From contig JAZRZH010000058.1 of NCBI GenBank assembly GCA_045601245.1, forward strand, positions 1 through 25,966: 25,966 nt of DNA, given 5' to 3'. Each line of letters starts with the position of its first letter. The first letter of the stretch is position 1. Shown here piece by piece: positions 1 to 7,378 of the stretch. A program made the position numbers and the translations under genes. The DNA is from Cacconaster sp045601245 (GTDB lineage Bacteria; Bacteroidota; Bacteroidia; Bacteroidales; UBA932). The notes beneath the pieces are model-generated. The model made no database searches. It worked only from the letters and a program-made list of their open reading frames with translations, and had not been told where the DNA came from.

Positions 1-255
1 GTGGCGTATGAACCGGTATCATACGGCATATCCGCACTTCACGAGTTCTGCTATCGCAATCTGACGACGACGGTCGGCGTCGGCAGATACATCCACGACA
101 ATGACGGACTGGCTCAGAACAAGATTCTTTACCAGTTCGTAAATGTCAGGTATCATTTCCCGCAGTTGTCGGACTTCTATTGCGGCGTGCTTCTCAAGGC
201 CCACAAATTCAAGGCTGCGGAAAGCGTTCAGATCTCCGTCGGAAAGCGTTTCTAA
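1..255 (+). CDS. C-terminal fragment of an outer-membrane beta-barrel protein, probably acyloxyacyl hydrolase (PagL-like)
   Basis: The frame is open at the left edge, so the true start lies outside the window and only the last 84 residues are visible. The piece has alternating aromatic/polar beta-strand character (ILYQFVNVRYHF, FYCGVLLKAH) and ends in a terminal Phe (VQISVGKRF), as expected for a protein inserted into the outer membrane by the BAM machinery. The spacing of the last strands resembles Bacteroidales acyloxyacyl hydrolase/PagL-like proteins, which remove acyl chains from lipid A; that match is from memory and no catalytic residue is in view. A different small outer-membrane barrel is possible. 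The gene is followed by an intrinsic terminator at 279-308. Confidence 0.5.
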   Translation: MAYEPVSYGISALHEFCYRNLTTTVGVGRYIHDNDGLAQNKILYQFVNVRYHFPQLSDFYCGVLLKAHKFKAAESVQISVGKRF

Positions 256-279
256 TCATTTGAATAATTGTTATATTTG
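249..279 (+). promoter_or_regulatory. Candidate Bacteroidota promoter for the aldo/keto reductase
   Basis: The -7 box TATATTTG (272-279) fits TAnnTTTG exactly, and TTTC at 249-252 lies 19 bp upstream as a one-mismatch -33 box. The predicted start, near 286, falls inside the hairpin of the preceding terminator. Confidence 0.5.
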
Positions 280-308
280 TCCTGCGGACTAACCGCAGGA
301 CTTTTTTT
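279..308 (+). terminator. Intrinsic terminator abutting the next start codon
   Basis: Perfect 9-bp stem GTCCTGCGG (279-287) / CCGCAGGAC (293-301) with loop ACTAA, followed by seven T (302-308). The ATG of the aldo/keto reductase starts at the very next base, 309. Confidence 0.85.
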
Positions 309-1499
309 ATGATATATTCCGAATTCAAAGACCTCAGACTCTCGAAACTTGGTTTCGGAACAATGAGGCTTCCGCTCAATGAAGACAAATCGATCGACCG
401 CGATACCACGGCGAAGATGATTGCATACGCCCTTGAGCACGGCGTGAATTATTTCGATACGGCTTATCCATATCACGACGGTATGTCCGAAGTGGTGGTG
501 GGGGAGTGCCTGGCCAACTATCCCCGCGGGAGTTTCTATCTCGCCGACAAATTCCCAGGCCATCAGATAGCTGACGAATACTGGCCCGCTCCGATATTCG
601 AGGACCAGCTGCGCAAGTGCAAGGTGGACTGGTTCGACTTCTATCTGATGCATAACGTCAATGAGAATTCAATCGGCATCTACGAAGATCCGAAGTGGGG
701 CATACTCGATTATTTCGTGGAACAGCAGAAACAGGGACGCATCCGCCATCTCGGTTTCTCGAGCCACGGTGAGCCGGAACTGCTCCGCCGCTTCCTCGAC
801 GGCCCTTATGGCAAATATATGGAGTTCTGCCAGATTCAGCTGAACTATCTTGACTGGGATCTGCAGAAAGCAAAGGAAAAGGTTGCGCTCCTTAATGAAC
901 GCGGCATACAGATATGGGTGATGGAGCCGCTTCGTGGCGGCAAACTTGCCAATCTAAAGGACGAATATGTCTCCCGCATGGCCGCAGTCCGTCCGGATGA
1001 AGGTCCTGCCGCGTGGGCTCTCCGCTGGCTTCAGTCCGTTCCGGGCGTGGCTATGATTCTCAGCGGAATGTCAGCAATGCCGCAGATGGAGGACAACATC
1101 CGTACGTTCGAAGCCGAAAAGCCGCTCTCCGATGCGGAGAATGCCCTTCTGTATGAGATAGCGGATTCGCTCCATCACGGCGTGCCTTGCACAGGATGCC
1201 GCTATTGCTGCGAAGAATGCCCTAACGGCCTAGACATCCCGATGCTGATGCAGGCCTGGAATGATTTCGAATTCGAGACATCCTTCACCCCGCTGATGAG
1301 ATTGCAGTATCTTCCCGAAGAGCAGCGTCCGTCCGCCTGCGTGGGATGCGGCGCGTGTGCTGCGATGTGCCCTCAGAAGATAGATATTCCGGGCGCGATG
1401 GAGAAACTCTGCGAAAAGCTCGAATCCGCTCCGTCCTGGACTGAGATATGCGCAAAGCGCAATGCCGCGCTGGCCGAACTCCGTAATAACCACAAATAA
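309..1499 (+). CDS. Aldo/keto reductase with C-terminal 4Fe-4S ferredoxin domain
   Basis: 396 residues. Residues 1-280 form an aldo/keto reductase barrel. The N-terminal LSKLGFGTMRLP motif fixes the start, and the usual catalytic tetrad is visible: Asp and Tyr in YFDTAYPYHDG, Lys in LADKFPG and His in YLMHNVNE. The C-terminal part carries two Cys clusters, CTGCRYCCEECPNG (about 293-306) and CVGCGACAAMCPQ (about 343-355), followed by DIP motifs, as in ferredoxin-like domains with two 4Fe-4S clusters. Such proteins are probably cytoplasmic oxidoreductases of anaerobes; the substrate is unknown. Only 10 bp separate it from the nitroreductase, so the two are probably co-transcribed. No Shine-Dalgarno is visible, because a T tract precedes the ATG. 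Confidence 0.93.
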   Translation: MIYSEFKDLRLSKLGFGTMRLPLNEDKSIDRDTTAKMIAYALEHGVNYFDTAYPYHDGMSEVVVGECLANYPRGSFYLADKFPGHQIADEYWPAPIFEDQLRKCKVDWFDFYLMHNVNENSIGIYEDPKWGILDYFVEQQKQGRIRHLGFSSHGEPELLRRFLDGPYGKYMEFCQIQLNYLDWDLQKAKEKVALLNERGIQIWVMEPLRGGKLANLKDEYVSRMAAVRPDEGPAAWALRWLQSVPGVAMILSGMSAMPQMEDNIRTFEAEKPLSDAENALLYEIADSLHHGVPCTGCRYCCEECPNGLDIPMLMQAWNDFEFETSFTPLMRLQYLPEEQRPSACVGCGACAAMCPQKIDIPGAMEKLCEKLESAPSWTEICAKRNAALAELRNNHK

Positions 1500-1509
1500 T
1501 CCATACTTT

Positions 1510-2160
1510 ATGAAAACCATTGCTTCGATGGCATCCTGCCTCGCCGCCGGTCTGATGATCGCTTCTTCCTGCGGCAATTCCGGAAAGGTCGCGGTTTCGA
1601 ATTACGAGAATGAAACCATTGCCACCATAATGTCCCGCAAGAGCGTCCGTTCATATCAGGACAAGGAAATTACCGAAGAACAGATGAACATCCTTCTCAA
1701 GGCCGCGATGGCGGCTCCGACGGGTCACAATGTGCGTCCGTGGAGTTTCGTGGTCCTGCGCGACCGCTCTCAGTTCAAGGAGATTTTTGGTACTGAGAAC
1801 CACAATCACCGCATCTTCGCCAAGGCTCCGGCAATCGTGGTCATCTGCGCTGACACCACCACCGTTCAGAAAGCCCGCAAGGACCCTGACGAAGTCGCTG
1901 TCCGCAAGCCGAACGGCACCTGGCGCGACGATATGGGCGCCTGCACCGAAAATTTCCTGCTCGCCGCCGAGAGCCTCGGGCTTGGTGCGGTCTGGACAGC
2001 CTGCTACCCTTATCCTGATAGAATGGATCCGGTGCGCAAGGCTCTTGCCCTGCCGGATCATATCGTGCCTTATGCAGTCGTTCCGCTCGGCTGGCCTGAC
2101 GCCAAATATGAGCCGAAAGACAAATGGGATACGTCCCGAATCCATTACGGCAAATGGTAG
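1510..2160 (+). CDS. Nitroreductase family protein, predicted lipoprotein
   Basis: 216 residues from ATG 1510. This start is preferred because it begins a lipoprotein signal peptide with lipobox ASSC (Cys21); the same frame is open back to 1462, inside the preceding gene. The mature part has nitroreductase features: the N-terminal SRKSVRSY flavin-binding motif, MAAPTGHNVRPWSFVVL, and a C-terminal glycine-rich stretch around LGLGAVWTACYPYP. The family binds FMN and reduces nitroaromatics, quinones or flavins with NAD(P)H. Most members are cytoplasmic, so the lipobox is unusual and implies export to the periplasm or outer membrane. It follows the Fe-S aldo/keto reductase by 10 bp and ends at a strong bidirectional terminator. 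Confidence 0.88.
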   Translation: MKTIASMASCLAAGLMIASSCGNSGKVAVSNYENETIATIMSRKSVRSYQDKEITEEQMNILLKAAMAAPTGHNVRPWSFVVLRDRSQFKEIFGTENHNHRIFAKAPAIVVICADTTTVQKARKDPDEVAVRKPNGTWRDDMGACTENFLLAAESLGLGAVWTACYPYPDRMDPVRKALALPDHIVPYAVVPLGWPDAKYEPKDKWDTSRIHYGKW

Positions 2161-2180
2161 CCGCTTCGACCCGTTGATAA

Positions 2181-2216
2181 AAAAGGCTTCCGGAATGCTC
2201 CGGAAGCCTTTTTTTG
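2181..2216. terminator. Bidirectional intrinsic terminator
   Basis: 14-bp perfect stem (2181-2194 / 2199-2212) with a 4-base loop ATGC. A-rich and T-rich flanks let it serve both the nitroreductase (+) and the convergent fimbrillin-like gene (-). Confidence 0.9.
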
Positions 2217-2233
2217 ATTATTGACAGAACCTG

Positions 2234-4252
2234 TTAGTCAGTATACTTGTAGAGGCAGATACTCTTCTGGTTTGTGTAAGAAGCTGATTTGAAGTATCTG
2301 AAGCGTAACTGGTTGCTTGCGGCGTTAAAACGCAATACGGCTCCTGCGGCACATGCAATGGTGACATCACCGTTGGACTGCACTGTTACAGTGTTTGCAA
2401 ATGCAGTGGCACTGGTGGCAAGACCGTTATCATTCTTGGTCTGGCCGATATAGTTGCCACTTGTACCCTTGAATGACCCGTCAGCGCTTGAATATGTGAA
2501 TTCAGCACTCTTGAGAGCTGTTGTCGCATCAATGCTGTTACCATTGATTGTCACAGCGACAGTATTGCCTATTGCATCGAATGTCGAGAGTGCGCCGTTC
2601 AATGCTACGCTTGTCGTATCGCATACTATGAGGTATTGGCCATTTGTCAGCTCTGCGCTGGAGGTCACGCGAACATACTTTCCGCCCGTGGAGACATTGG
2701 CAGTCACGGTGATGGTGTACTGAGCTGTCTTTGTCACGCCGTTCTCGGTGTATGAGACAGTCACGGTCTTGTCGCCTGCGCTTGACATATCAGGGCTTGA
2801 CACTGAGGTAGGTGTCACCCCCTTGGTGGAACCGTCTTCGTAAGTAGCTGTGCATGTGCCGTCAAATGCGAATGTATCGCCAGTAAGGAAAGATGTGGTC
2901 TGGCCGTTCACTGCGATGCCTGTGAGAACCTTTGGAGTTGATGTACCTGTTTCGTAATAAATAGTGACTGCTGTGAATCCGGCTGTCTTTGATATAGCTG
3001 CGGAAACGGCTTCGCTTTCATTCTGTGGAGTTACGGTAACGGTCGTTCCGCTTACAGTCGCTGCTGCATTTGTCCAGCTGCTTGCAGCAAAATCGCTTGC
3101 ATAGCTGGTTGATGTTGCTGTGAATTCAATCTTATTGATTGTGTAACCGGCAGCAGGCGTAATGGTAAGAATATTGCCATTATAGACTCTGGAGCTTGTC
3201 CTGTTGTCTTTGGTTCCTGGAATGTAATTGGTTGCCGGGTTCTTGCTTGTACCTTGCTGTGACTGCATAGTCGCATAGTCCGAAATCCAGTTTACAGCCT
3301 TTGCGGATGTGTCGGAGTATGAAGCCTTGCTGAGATCGAAAGTGTAGTGCGGCTTTTCAGGTTCAATTACGTCGAGTTCGAGGCTCTGTGTGCTTATTGT
3401 GCCTGCTGTGAATGCTACGTCCTTGGAAATTGTCTTTTCGATATTAGTCGTGCCTGCAGCGGTAGCGATTTTGAAGCTAATCTTGCTGTTTGATGCAAGT
3501 GAAGTAGGGGCGATAGGTACGTATACGTGGAATGATGCTCCGTTGGCAACGGTATTGTTGTTTGATATATTGACGGTGCAGCTGTTGTACACGTAGTTGT
3601 TTCCGGATGGCTTGAGTGTGCCGTCGAATGATGGATAGTATGTACCGCAGAATTTCTTGTCATCAGGGAATGTTACCTGGAGGCTGTTGATTGTAGTCTC
3701 GTTACCTGAATTGTTCACGATAGTGAAATCAAGAAGGGCTGCAAGGTGATGCAGGTTGATGGTGAGATTTTCAGGAGACTGGTCCTTAGCAACTCCAATC
3801 ATTGGAGCGTAAGCCATGATACCGTCCATGGACTGACCTGACTGGGAGAGTGTCTTCGCGCCTACGTTTATGTATCTGCTGTAGGCGCTAGGGTTGACTA
3901 TCTTGGATTCCAGGAAGAATGAGCCGCCGTCAGCAGGGAAGAATGCGTAGAAATCGTACTTCTTCTGTGCATCGAGAGTTGTGTCACCGCTGAAAGTGTT
4001 GCTGCCGATGTAGCTGAATTCCCTTGCGACTGTTGAGGTGTCGGCACTGCCGCTGAGCACAGCGCCGAAAGAGATCTTGTCACCGTCCTGCCATACTACA
4101 GAGTTATCGGAGATACCGGCGCGGGTATCAGCCGCTACCTTGAATGTGAAATTGCCTTTTGGGGCGAAGCTGATGTTCTCATCAACATTGTTACAGCTTG
4201 TGAGAGCCAGTGCTCCGAGCACCAAACTCATCAGAATAAATGATTTTTTCAT
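2234..4252 (-). CDS. Fimbrillin-like surface lipoprotein with Ig-like and C-terminal beta domains
   Basis: 672 residues. A lipoprotein signal peptide ends in LTSC (Cys20). Residues 21-290 resemble the fimbrillin family (FTFKVAADTRAG, VVWQDGDKISFGAV, an HLAALLDFTI-type strand), which builds minor fimbriae or surface decorations in Bacteroidales. About 300-430 is a Thr/Ser-rich beta region (NKIEFTATSTSYASDF). About 440-515 is a bacterial Ig-like repeat (VLTGIAVNGQTTSFLTGDTF, then TVSYTENGVTKTAQYTITVT). The last 145 residues match, from memory, a C-terminal module common on Bacteroidales exported proteins (GNYIGQTKNDNG, LRFRYFKSASYT). The start has a good Shine-Dalgarno (AAAGGAG). It lies 18 bp after the 49-residue ORF in the same operon and most likely sits on the cell surface; its ligand is unknown. 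Confidence 0.85.
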   Translation of the reverse strand: MKKSFILMSLVLGALALTSCNNVDENISFAPKGNFTFKVAADTRAGISDNSVVWQDGDKISFGAVLSGSADTSTVAREFSYIGSNTFSGDTTLDAQKKYDFYAFFPADGGSFFLESKIVNPSAYSRYINVGAKTLSQSGQSMDGIMAYAPMIGVAKDQSPENLTINLHHLAALLDFTIVNNSGNETTINSLQVTFPDDKKFCGTYYPSFDGTLKPSGNNYVYNSCTVNISNNNTVANGASFHVYVPIAPTSLASNSKISFKIATAAGTTNIEKTISKDVAFTAGTISTQSLELDVIEPEKPHYTFDLSKASYSDTSAKAVNWISDYATMQSQQGTSKNPATNYIPGTKDNRTSSRVYNGNILTITPAAGYTINKIEFTATSTSYASDFAASSWTNAAATVSGTTVTVTPQNESEAVSAAISKTAGFTAVTIYYETGTSTPKVLTGIAVNGQTTSFLTGDTFAFDGTCTATYEDGSTKGVTPTSVSSPDMSSAGDKTVTVSYTENGVTKTAQYTITVTANVSTGGKYVRVTSSAELTNGQYLIVCDTTSVALNGALSTFDAIGNTVAVTINGNSIDATTALKSAEFTYSSADGSFKGTSGNYIGQTKNDNGLATSATAFANTVTVQSNGDVTIACAAGAVLRFNAASNQLRFRYFKSASYTNQKSICLYKYTD

Positions 4253-4270
4253 CTCTTTTCTCCTTTGAGT

Positions 4271-4420
4271 TTAGTTTAACCAATCATCATTGCCCTTGCC
4301 CCACGGGTCAGGGTTTACATTTCCGGACGCCGCGATGAATGCCTCGCATTCCATGCCCCGGATTTCAGTCTCCGGAGCAGCGTAACGTGCTGCGGAAGAC
4401 TTTGTTACGTTTGTTTTCAT
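4271..4420 (-). CDS. 49-residue protein preceding the fimbrillin-like gene
   Basis: The start is placed at ATG 4420, about 26 bases downstream of the expected transcription start. The frame is open further upstream, but that stretch holds the promoter. The protein has no signal peptide. It has a basic Ser/Thr/Ala N-terminus, a YAAPETEI motif, a middle segment ECEAFIAASG and a Pro/Gly/Trp/Asp-rich tail NPDPWGKGNDDWLN. Short Bacteroidales proteins with a Y-x-x-P-E-x-E start and an (A/S)SG plus acidic Gly-rich tail often precede surface-protein genes; this is from memory and no function is established. It is the first gene of the transcript, 18 bp before the fimbrillin-like gene. Confidence 0.7.
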   Translation of the reverse strand: MKTNVTKSSAARYAAPETEIRGMECEAFIAASGNVNPDPWGKGNDDWLN

Positions 4421-4452
4421 TATTAATTGATTTGTAGATAATTTCCACTTTA

Positions 4453-4483
4453 CAAATATACCTATAATTAATAACAATGCAAA
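4453..4483 (-). promoter_or_regulatory. Strong Bacteroidota housekeeping promoter
   Basis: On the minus strand, TTTG (4483-4480), a 19-bp spacer and TATATTTG (4460-4453) match the TTTG/TAnnTTTG consensus exactly. It drives the 49-residue ORF and the fimbrillin-like gene. Confidence 0.85.
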
Positions 4484-4550
4484 TTCAAGGCTTATTCGTG
4501 TGTTTGTTGCGATAATGCCGGAGGCAAGCACCTGCGAAGACTTAGCAACA

Positions 4551-4576
4551 AAAAAGCCTCCCTGAGGAGGCTTTTT
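4551..4576. terminator. Intrinsic terminator after dnaK
   Basis: 11-bp perfect stem AAAAAGCCTCC (4551-4561) / GGAGGCTTTTT (4566-4576) with loop CTGA. The A-run at its left side becomes a U tract for minus-strand dnaK transcripts. Confidence 0.88.
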
Positions 4577-4597
4577 AAATGATATGTCAGTCGTGGC

Positions 4598-6547
4598 TTA
4601 CTTCACTTCTTCGTAATCCACATCCTGGGCGGTATTGTCACCGCCATTGTTCTGAGGACCCTGCTGCGCACCGCCGTTGAAGCCTGCACCGCCATTGAAG
4701 CCGCCGTTGAAGCCTGCGCCCGGATTAGCGCCCTGTGCACCCTGAGCGGCCTTCGCCATATCTTCGCTGGCAGCGTGCCAAGCATTGTTGAGTGCATCGC
4801 TTGCGCTGTCGATCTCAGCGATATTCTGGTTTTTGTGAGCCTCCTTGAGCTTGTTCATCGCATCTTCGATGGCGCTCTTCTTGTCTGCAGGAATCTTGTC
4901 ACCGTACTCTTTGAGATTCTTCTCGCTCTGGAAGATCATTGCGTCAGCGCCGTTGATCTTGTCGATGCGCTCTTTCTCCTTCTTGTCGGCCTCCTCATTG
5001 GCCTTCGCCTCGTCGCGCATACGCTTGATCTCGTCGTCGCTCAGACCTGAAGATGCCTCGATGCGGATCTTCTGCTCCTTGCCGGTAGCCTTATCCTTTG
5101 CGGAAACATTGAGGATGCCATTGGCGTCGATATCAAATGTAACTTCAATCTGCGGGATTCCGCGTGGGGCAGGGGTGATGCCGTCGAGGTGGAACTGTCC
5201 GATGGTCTTGTTGTCGCGTGCCATCGAGCGCTCGCCCTGAAGCACGTGGATGTCTACGGAAGGCTGGTTGTCAACCGCGGTGCTGAACACCTCGCTTTTG
5301 CGGGTAGGGATGGTGGTGTTGGCATCGATGAGTTTGGTCATCACGCCGCCGAGGGTCTCGATACCGAGGGAGAGAGGGGTGACATCGAGCAGGACGACAT
5401 CCTTAACGTCTCCCGCGAGCACACCGCCCTGGATGGCTGCGCCGACAGCAACGACTTCATCAGGGTTGACGCCCTTGTTAGGGGCCTTGCCGAAGAACTT
5501 CTCGACAATCTGCTGAACTGCAGGGATACGGGTTGAACCGCCGACGAGGAGAACCTCGTCAATGTCGGAAGTGCTGAGGCCGGCATCGCTGAGGGCCTTG
5601 CGGCATGGATCGAGGGTGGCCTGGATGAGCCTGTCGCTCAGCTGCTCGAACTTTGCGCGGCTGAGGGTGCGTACAAGGTGCTTAGGCATACCATCGACCG
5701 GCATGATATAAGGGAGGTTGATTTCGCTTGAGGTCTGGCTTGAGAGTTCGATCTTGGCCTTCTCTGCGGCTTCCTTGAGGCGCTGGAGCGCCATAGGGTC
5801 TTTGCGGAGGTCGATGCCGTTGTTCTCATTTGCGAACTCCTCTGCGAGCCAGTCGATGATGACGTGGTCGAAATCGTCACCGCCGAGGTGTGTGTCACCG
5901 TTGGTGGACTTCACTTCGAACACACCGTCACCGAGTTCGAGGATAGAGATATCGAATGTGCCGCCGCCGAGGTCGAACACTGCGATCTTCATATCCTTGT
6001 TCATCTTGTCGAGGCCGTATGCCAAAGCGGCTGCGGTAGGCTCGTTGACGATTCTCCTGACCTTGAGGCCTGCGATCTCGCCAGCTTCTTTTGTCGCCTG
6101 GCGCTGTGAGTCGCTGAAGTATGCAGGGACAGTGGTGACAGCCTCGTCAACGGTTGTTCCGAGGTAGTCCTCAGCGGTCTTCTTCATCTTCTGGAGCACC
6201 ATTGCGGAAATCTCCTGAGGAGTGTAGAGGCGGCCGTCGATGTCGACGCGCGGGGTGTTGTTGTCACCCTTGACGACCTTGTACGATACACGGCCGGATT
6301 CGGTCTGAACGCGGTCGTATGTCTCACCCATGAATCTCTTGATGGAGAAGATGGTCTTGAGAGGGTTGGTGATGGCCTGGCGCTTTGCAGGGTCACCGAT
6401 CTTGCGCTCACCGTTGTCTGCAAATGCCACAACGGAAGGGGTGGTGCGCTTTCCTTCGCTGTTGATGATAACTGTCGGCTCCTTGCCTTCCATTACTGCT
6501 ACACAGCTGTTGGTGGTGCCGAGGTCAATTCCGATGATTTTTCCCAT
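4598..6547 (-). CDS. dnaK: Molecular chaperone DnaK (Hsp70)
   Basis: 649 residues, full length for the family. The ATPase domain (about 1-380) shows GIDLGTTNSCVAV, AVFDLGGGTFDISIL and LLVGGSTRIPAVQ. The substrate-binding domain follows (LLDVTPLSLGIETLGG), then the helical lid and a Gly/Asn/Gln-rich tail ending in DVDYEEVK. The protein refolds and holds client polypeptides in the cytoplasm, driven by ATP and regulated by DnaJ and GrpE, which are encoded about 9 kb away in this window. The gene is monocistronic with its own terminator. AGGAGAT lies about 8 bp before the ATG. No canonical TAnnTTTG box is visible upstream; instead there is an inverted repeat at 6620-6660, consistent with stress regulation. 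Confidence 0.99.
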   Translation of the reverse strand: MGKIIGIDLGTTNSCVAVMEGKEPTVIINSEGKRTTPSVVAFADNGERKIGDPAKRQAITNPLKTIFSIKRFMGETYDRVQTESGRVSYKVVKGDNNTPRVDIDGRLYTPQEISAMVLQKMKKTAEDYLGTTVDEAVTTVPAYFSDSQRQATKEAGEIAGLKVRRIVNEPTAAALAYGLDKMNKDMKIAVFDLGGGTFDISILELGDGVFEVKSTNGDTHLGGDDFDHVIIDWLAEEFANENNGIDLRKDPMALQRLKEAAEKAKIELSSQTSSEINLPYIMPVDGMPKHLVRTLSRAKFEQLSDRLIQATLDPCRKALSDAGLSTSDIDEVLLVGGSTRIPAVQQIVEKFFGKAPNKGVNPDEVVAVGAAIQGGVLAGDVKDVVLLDVTPLSLGIETLGGVMTKLIDANTTIPTRKSEVFSTAVDNQPSVDIHVLQGERSMARDNKTIGQFHLDGITPAPRGIPQIEVTFDIDANGILNVSAKDKATGKEQKIRIEASSGLSDDEIKRMRDEAKANEEADKKEKERIDKINGADAMIFQSEKNLKEYGDKIPADKKSAIEDAMNKLKEAHKNQNIAEIDSASDALNNAWHAASEDMAKAAQGAQGANPGAGFNGGFNGGAGFNGGAQQGPQNNGGDNTAQDVDYEEVK

Positions 6548-6619
6548 TGTATTAATCTCCTATTTTATTTTTGTTTTGTTTCAATTTATTTTGGACGACA
6601 GAAGAAGTATCGAAGATTG

Positions 6620-6660
6620 TGCCATTGCTGACAAAGCCGCCTGATACTGACACAATGGCA
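6620..6660. promoter_or_regulatory. Inverted repeat between dnaK and the transaldolase gene
   Basis: TGCCATTG (6620-6627) is mirrored by CAATGGCA (6653-6660), and each arm is joined to a CTGACA hexamer (6628-6633, 6647-6652). On the minus strand TGGCAC resembles a sigma-54 -24 element, but the matching -12 GC is absent. It lies 73-113 bp before the dnaK ATG and may be an operator or alternative promoter for heat-shock control. Confidence 0.45.
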
Positions 6661-6693
6661 GATATTATTCCGACAATATATGTGAATATTGTA

Positions 6694-6701
6694 TAAATTT
6701 G
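6694..6701 (+). promoter_or_regulatory. Promoter -7 box for the transaldolase
   Basis: TAAATTTG matches TAnnTTTG and lies 23 bp before the chosen ATG 6725. No clear -33 box is seen. Because it lies inside the upstream open frame, it argues against the TTG start at 6689. Confidence 0.45.
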
Positions 6702-6724
6702 CAGTGATAAATACTTTTTTGAAT

Positions 6725-7378
6725 ATGAAATTCTTTATTGATACCGCAAATCTCGATCAGATCCGCGAGGCCCAGTCAATGGGCATCCTCGACGGCGTTA
6801 CTACAAATCCTTCACTTATGGCAAAGGAAGGCGTCAAGGGGCACGACGCCATAATGGACCATTATAGGAAAATATGCTCCATCGTTGATGGCGACGTCAG
6901 CGCCGAAGTGTTCGCCACGGATTTCGACGGGATGATCCGCGAAGGCGAGGAACTCGCCGCACTGGACAGGCAGATTGTCGTCAAACTGCCCTGCACCAAG
7001 GAAGGTATCAAGGCGGTCAAGTATTTCTCTGCCAAAGGCATCAAGACCAACTGTACGCTTGTGTTCACCGTCGGTCAGGCACTCCTGGCCGCAAAGGCCG
7101 GTGCTACTTATGTGTCTCCGTTCGTGGGACGTCTTGATGACATCTCCTCGGACGGCATTGACCTTGTCGCGCACATAGTCGAAGTGTTCGACCGCTACGG
7201 CTATCAGACCCAGGTGCTCGCGGCGTCCATCCGTCACACTCAGCACATCATCCAGTGCCTCGACGCAGGCGCAGACGTGGCAACCTGCCCGCTCAAGGCA
7301 ATCGAGGGACTCCTCAATCACCCCCTCACCGACAAGGGCCTCGCCACTTTTATCGAGGATTCGAAAAAGATGATTTAA
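6725..7378 (+). CDS. Transaldolase, Fsa/MipB (short) type
   Basis: 217 residues from ATG 6725 (MKFFIDTANLDQI). The frame also opens at TTG 6689, which is rejected because a -7 promoter box overlaps that extension and the family starts at MKFFIDTA. Hallmarks are VTTNPSLMAKEG, the Schiff-base Lys in IVVKLPCT, the TNCTLVFTVGQALLAAKAG strand, SPFVGRLDD, and VLAASIRHTQHI near the C-terminus. Short transaldolases transfer dihydroxyacetone units in the non-oxidative pentose phosphate pathway; some close relatives are fructose-6-phosphate aldolases, which sequence alone cannot exclude. The protein is cytoplasmic. The gene is monocistronic, and its stop overlaps the convergent lipoprotein gene by 4 bp. 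Confidence 0.93.
   Translation: MKFFIDTANLDQIREAQSMGILDGVTTNPSLMAKEGVKGHDAIMDHYRKICSIVDGDVSAEVFATDFDGMIREGEELAALDRQIVVKLPCTKEGIKAVKYFSAKGIKTNCTLVFTVGQALLAAKAGATYVSPFVGRLDDISSDGIDLVAHIVEVFDRYGYQTQVLAASIRHTQHIIQCLDAGADVATCPLKAIEGLLNHPLTDKGLATFIEDSKKMI

Noticed and set aside
5718..6167. 149-codon plus-strand open frame inside dnaK (and several others of 80-130 codons)
   Set aside because: They are antisense shadows of dnaK, whose motifs and length are complete; no start context or family features were seen.
6548..6688. CIRCE/HrcA operator upstream of dnaK
   Set aside because: The palindrome present lacks the CIRCE sequence TTAGCACTC-N9-GAGTGCTAA.
6689..6724. Upstream TTG start for the transaldolase
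   Set aside because: The -7 promoter box lies inside this extension, and the family starts at MKFFIDTA (6725).
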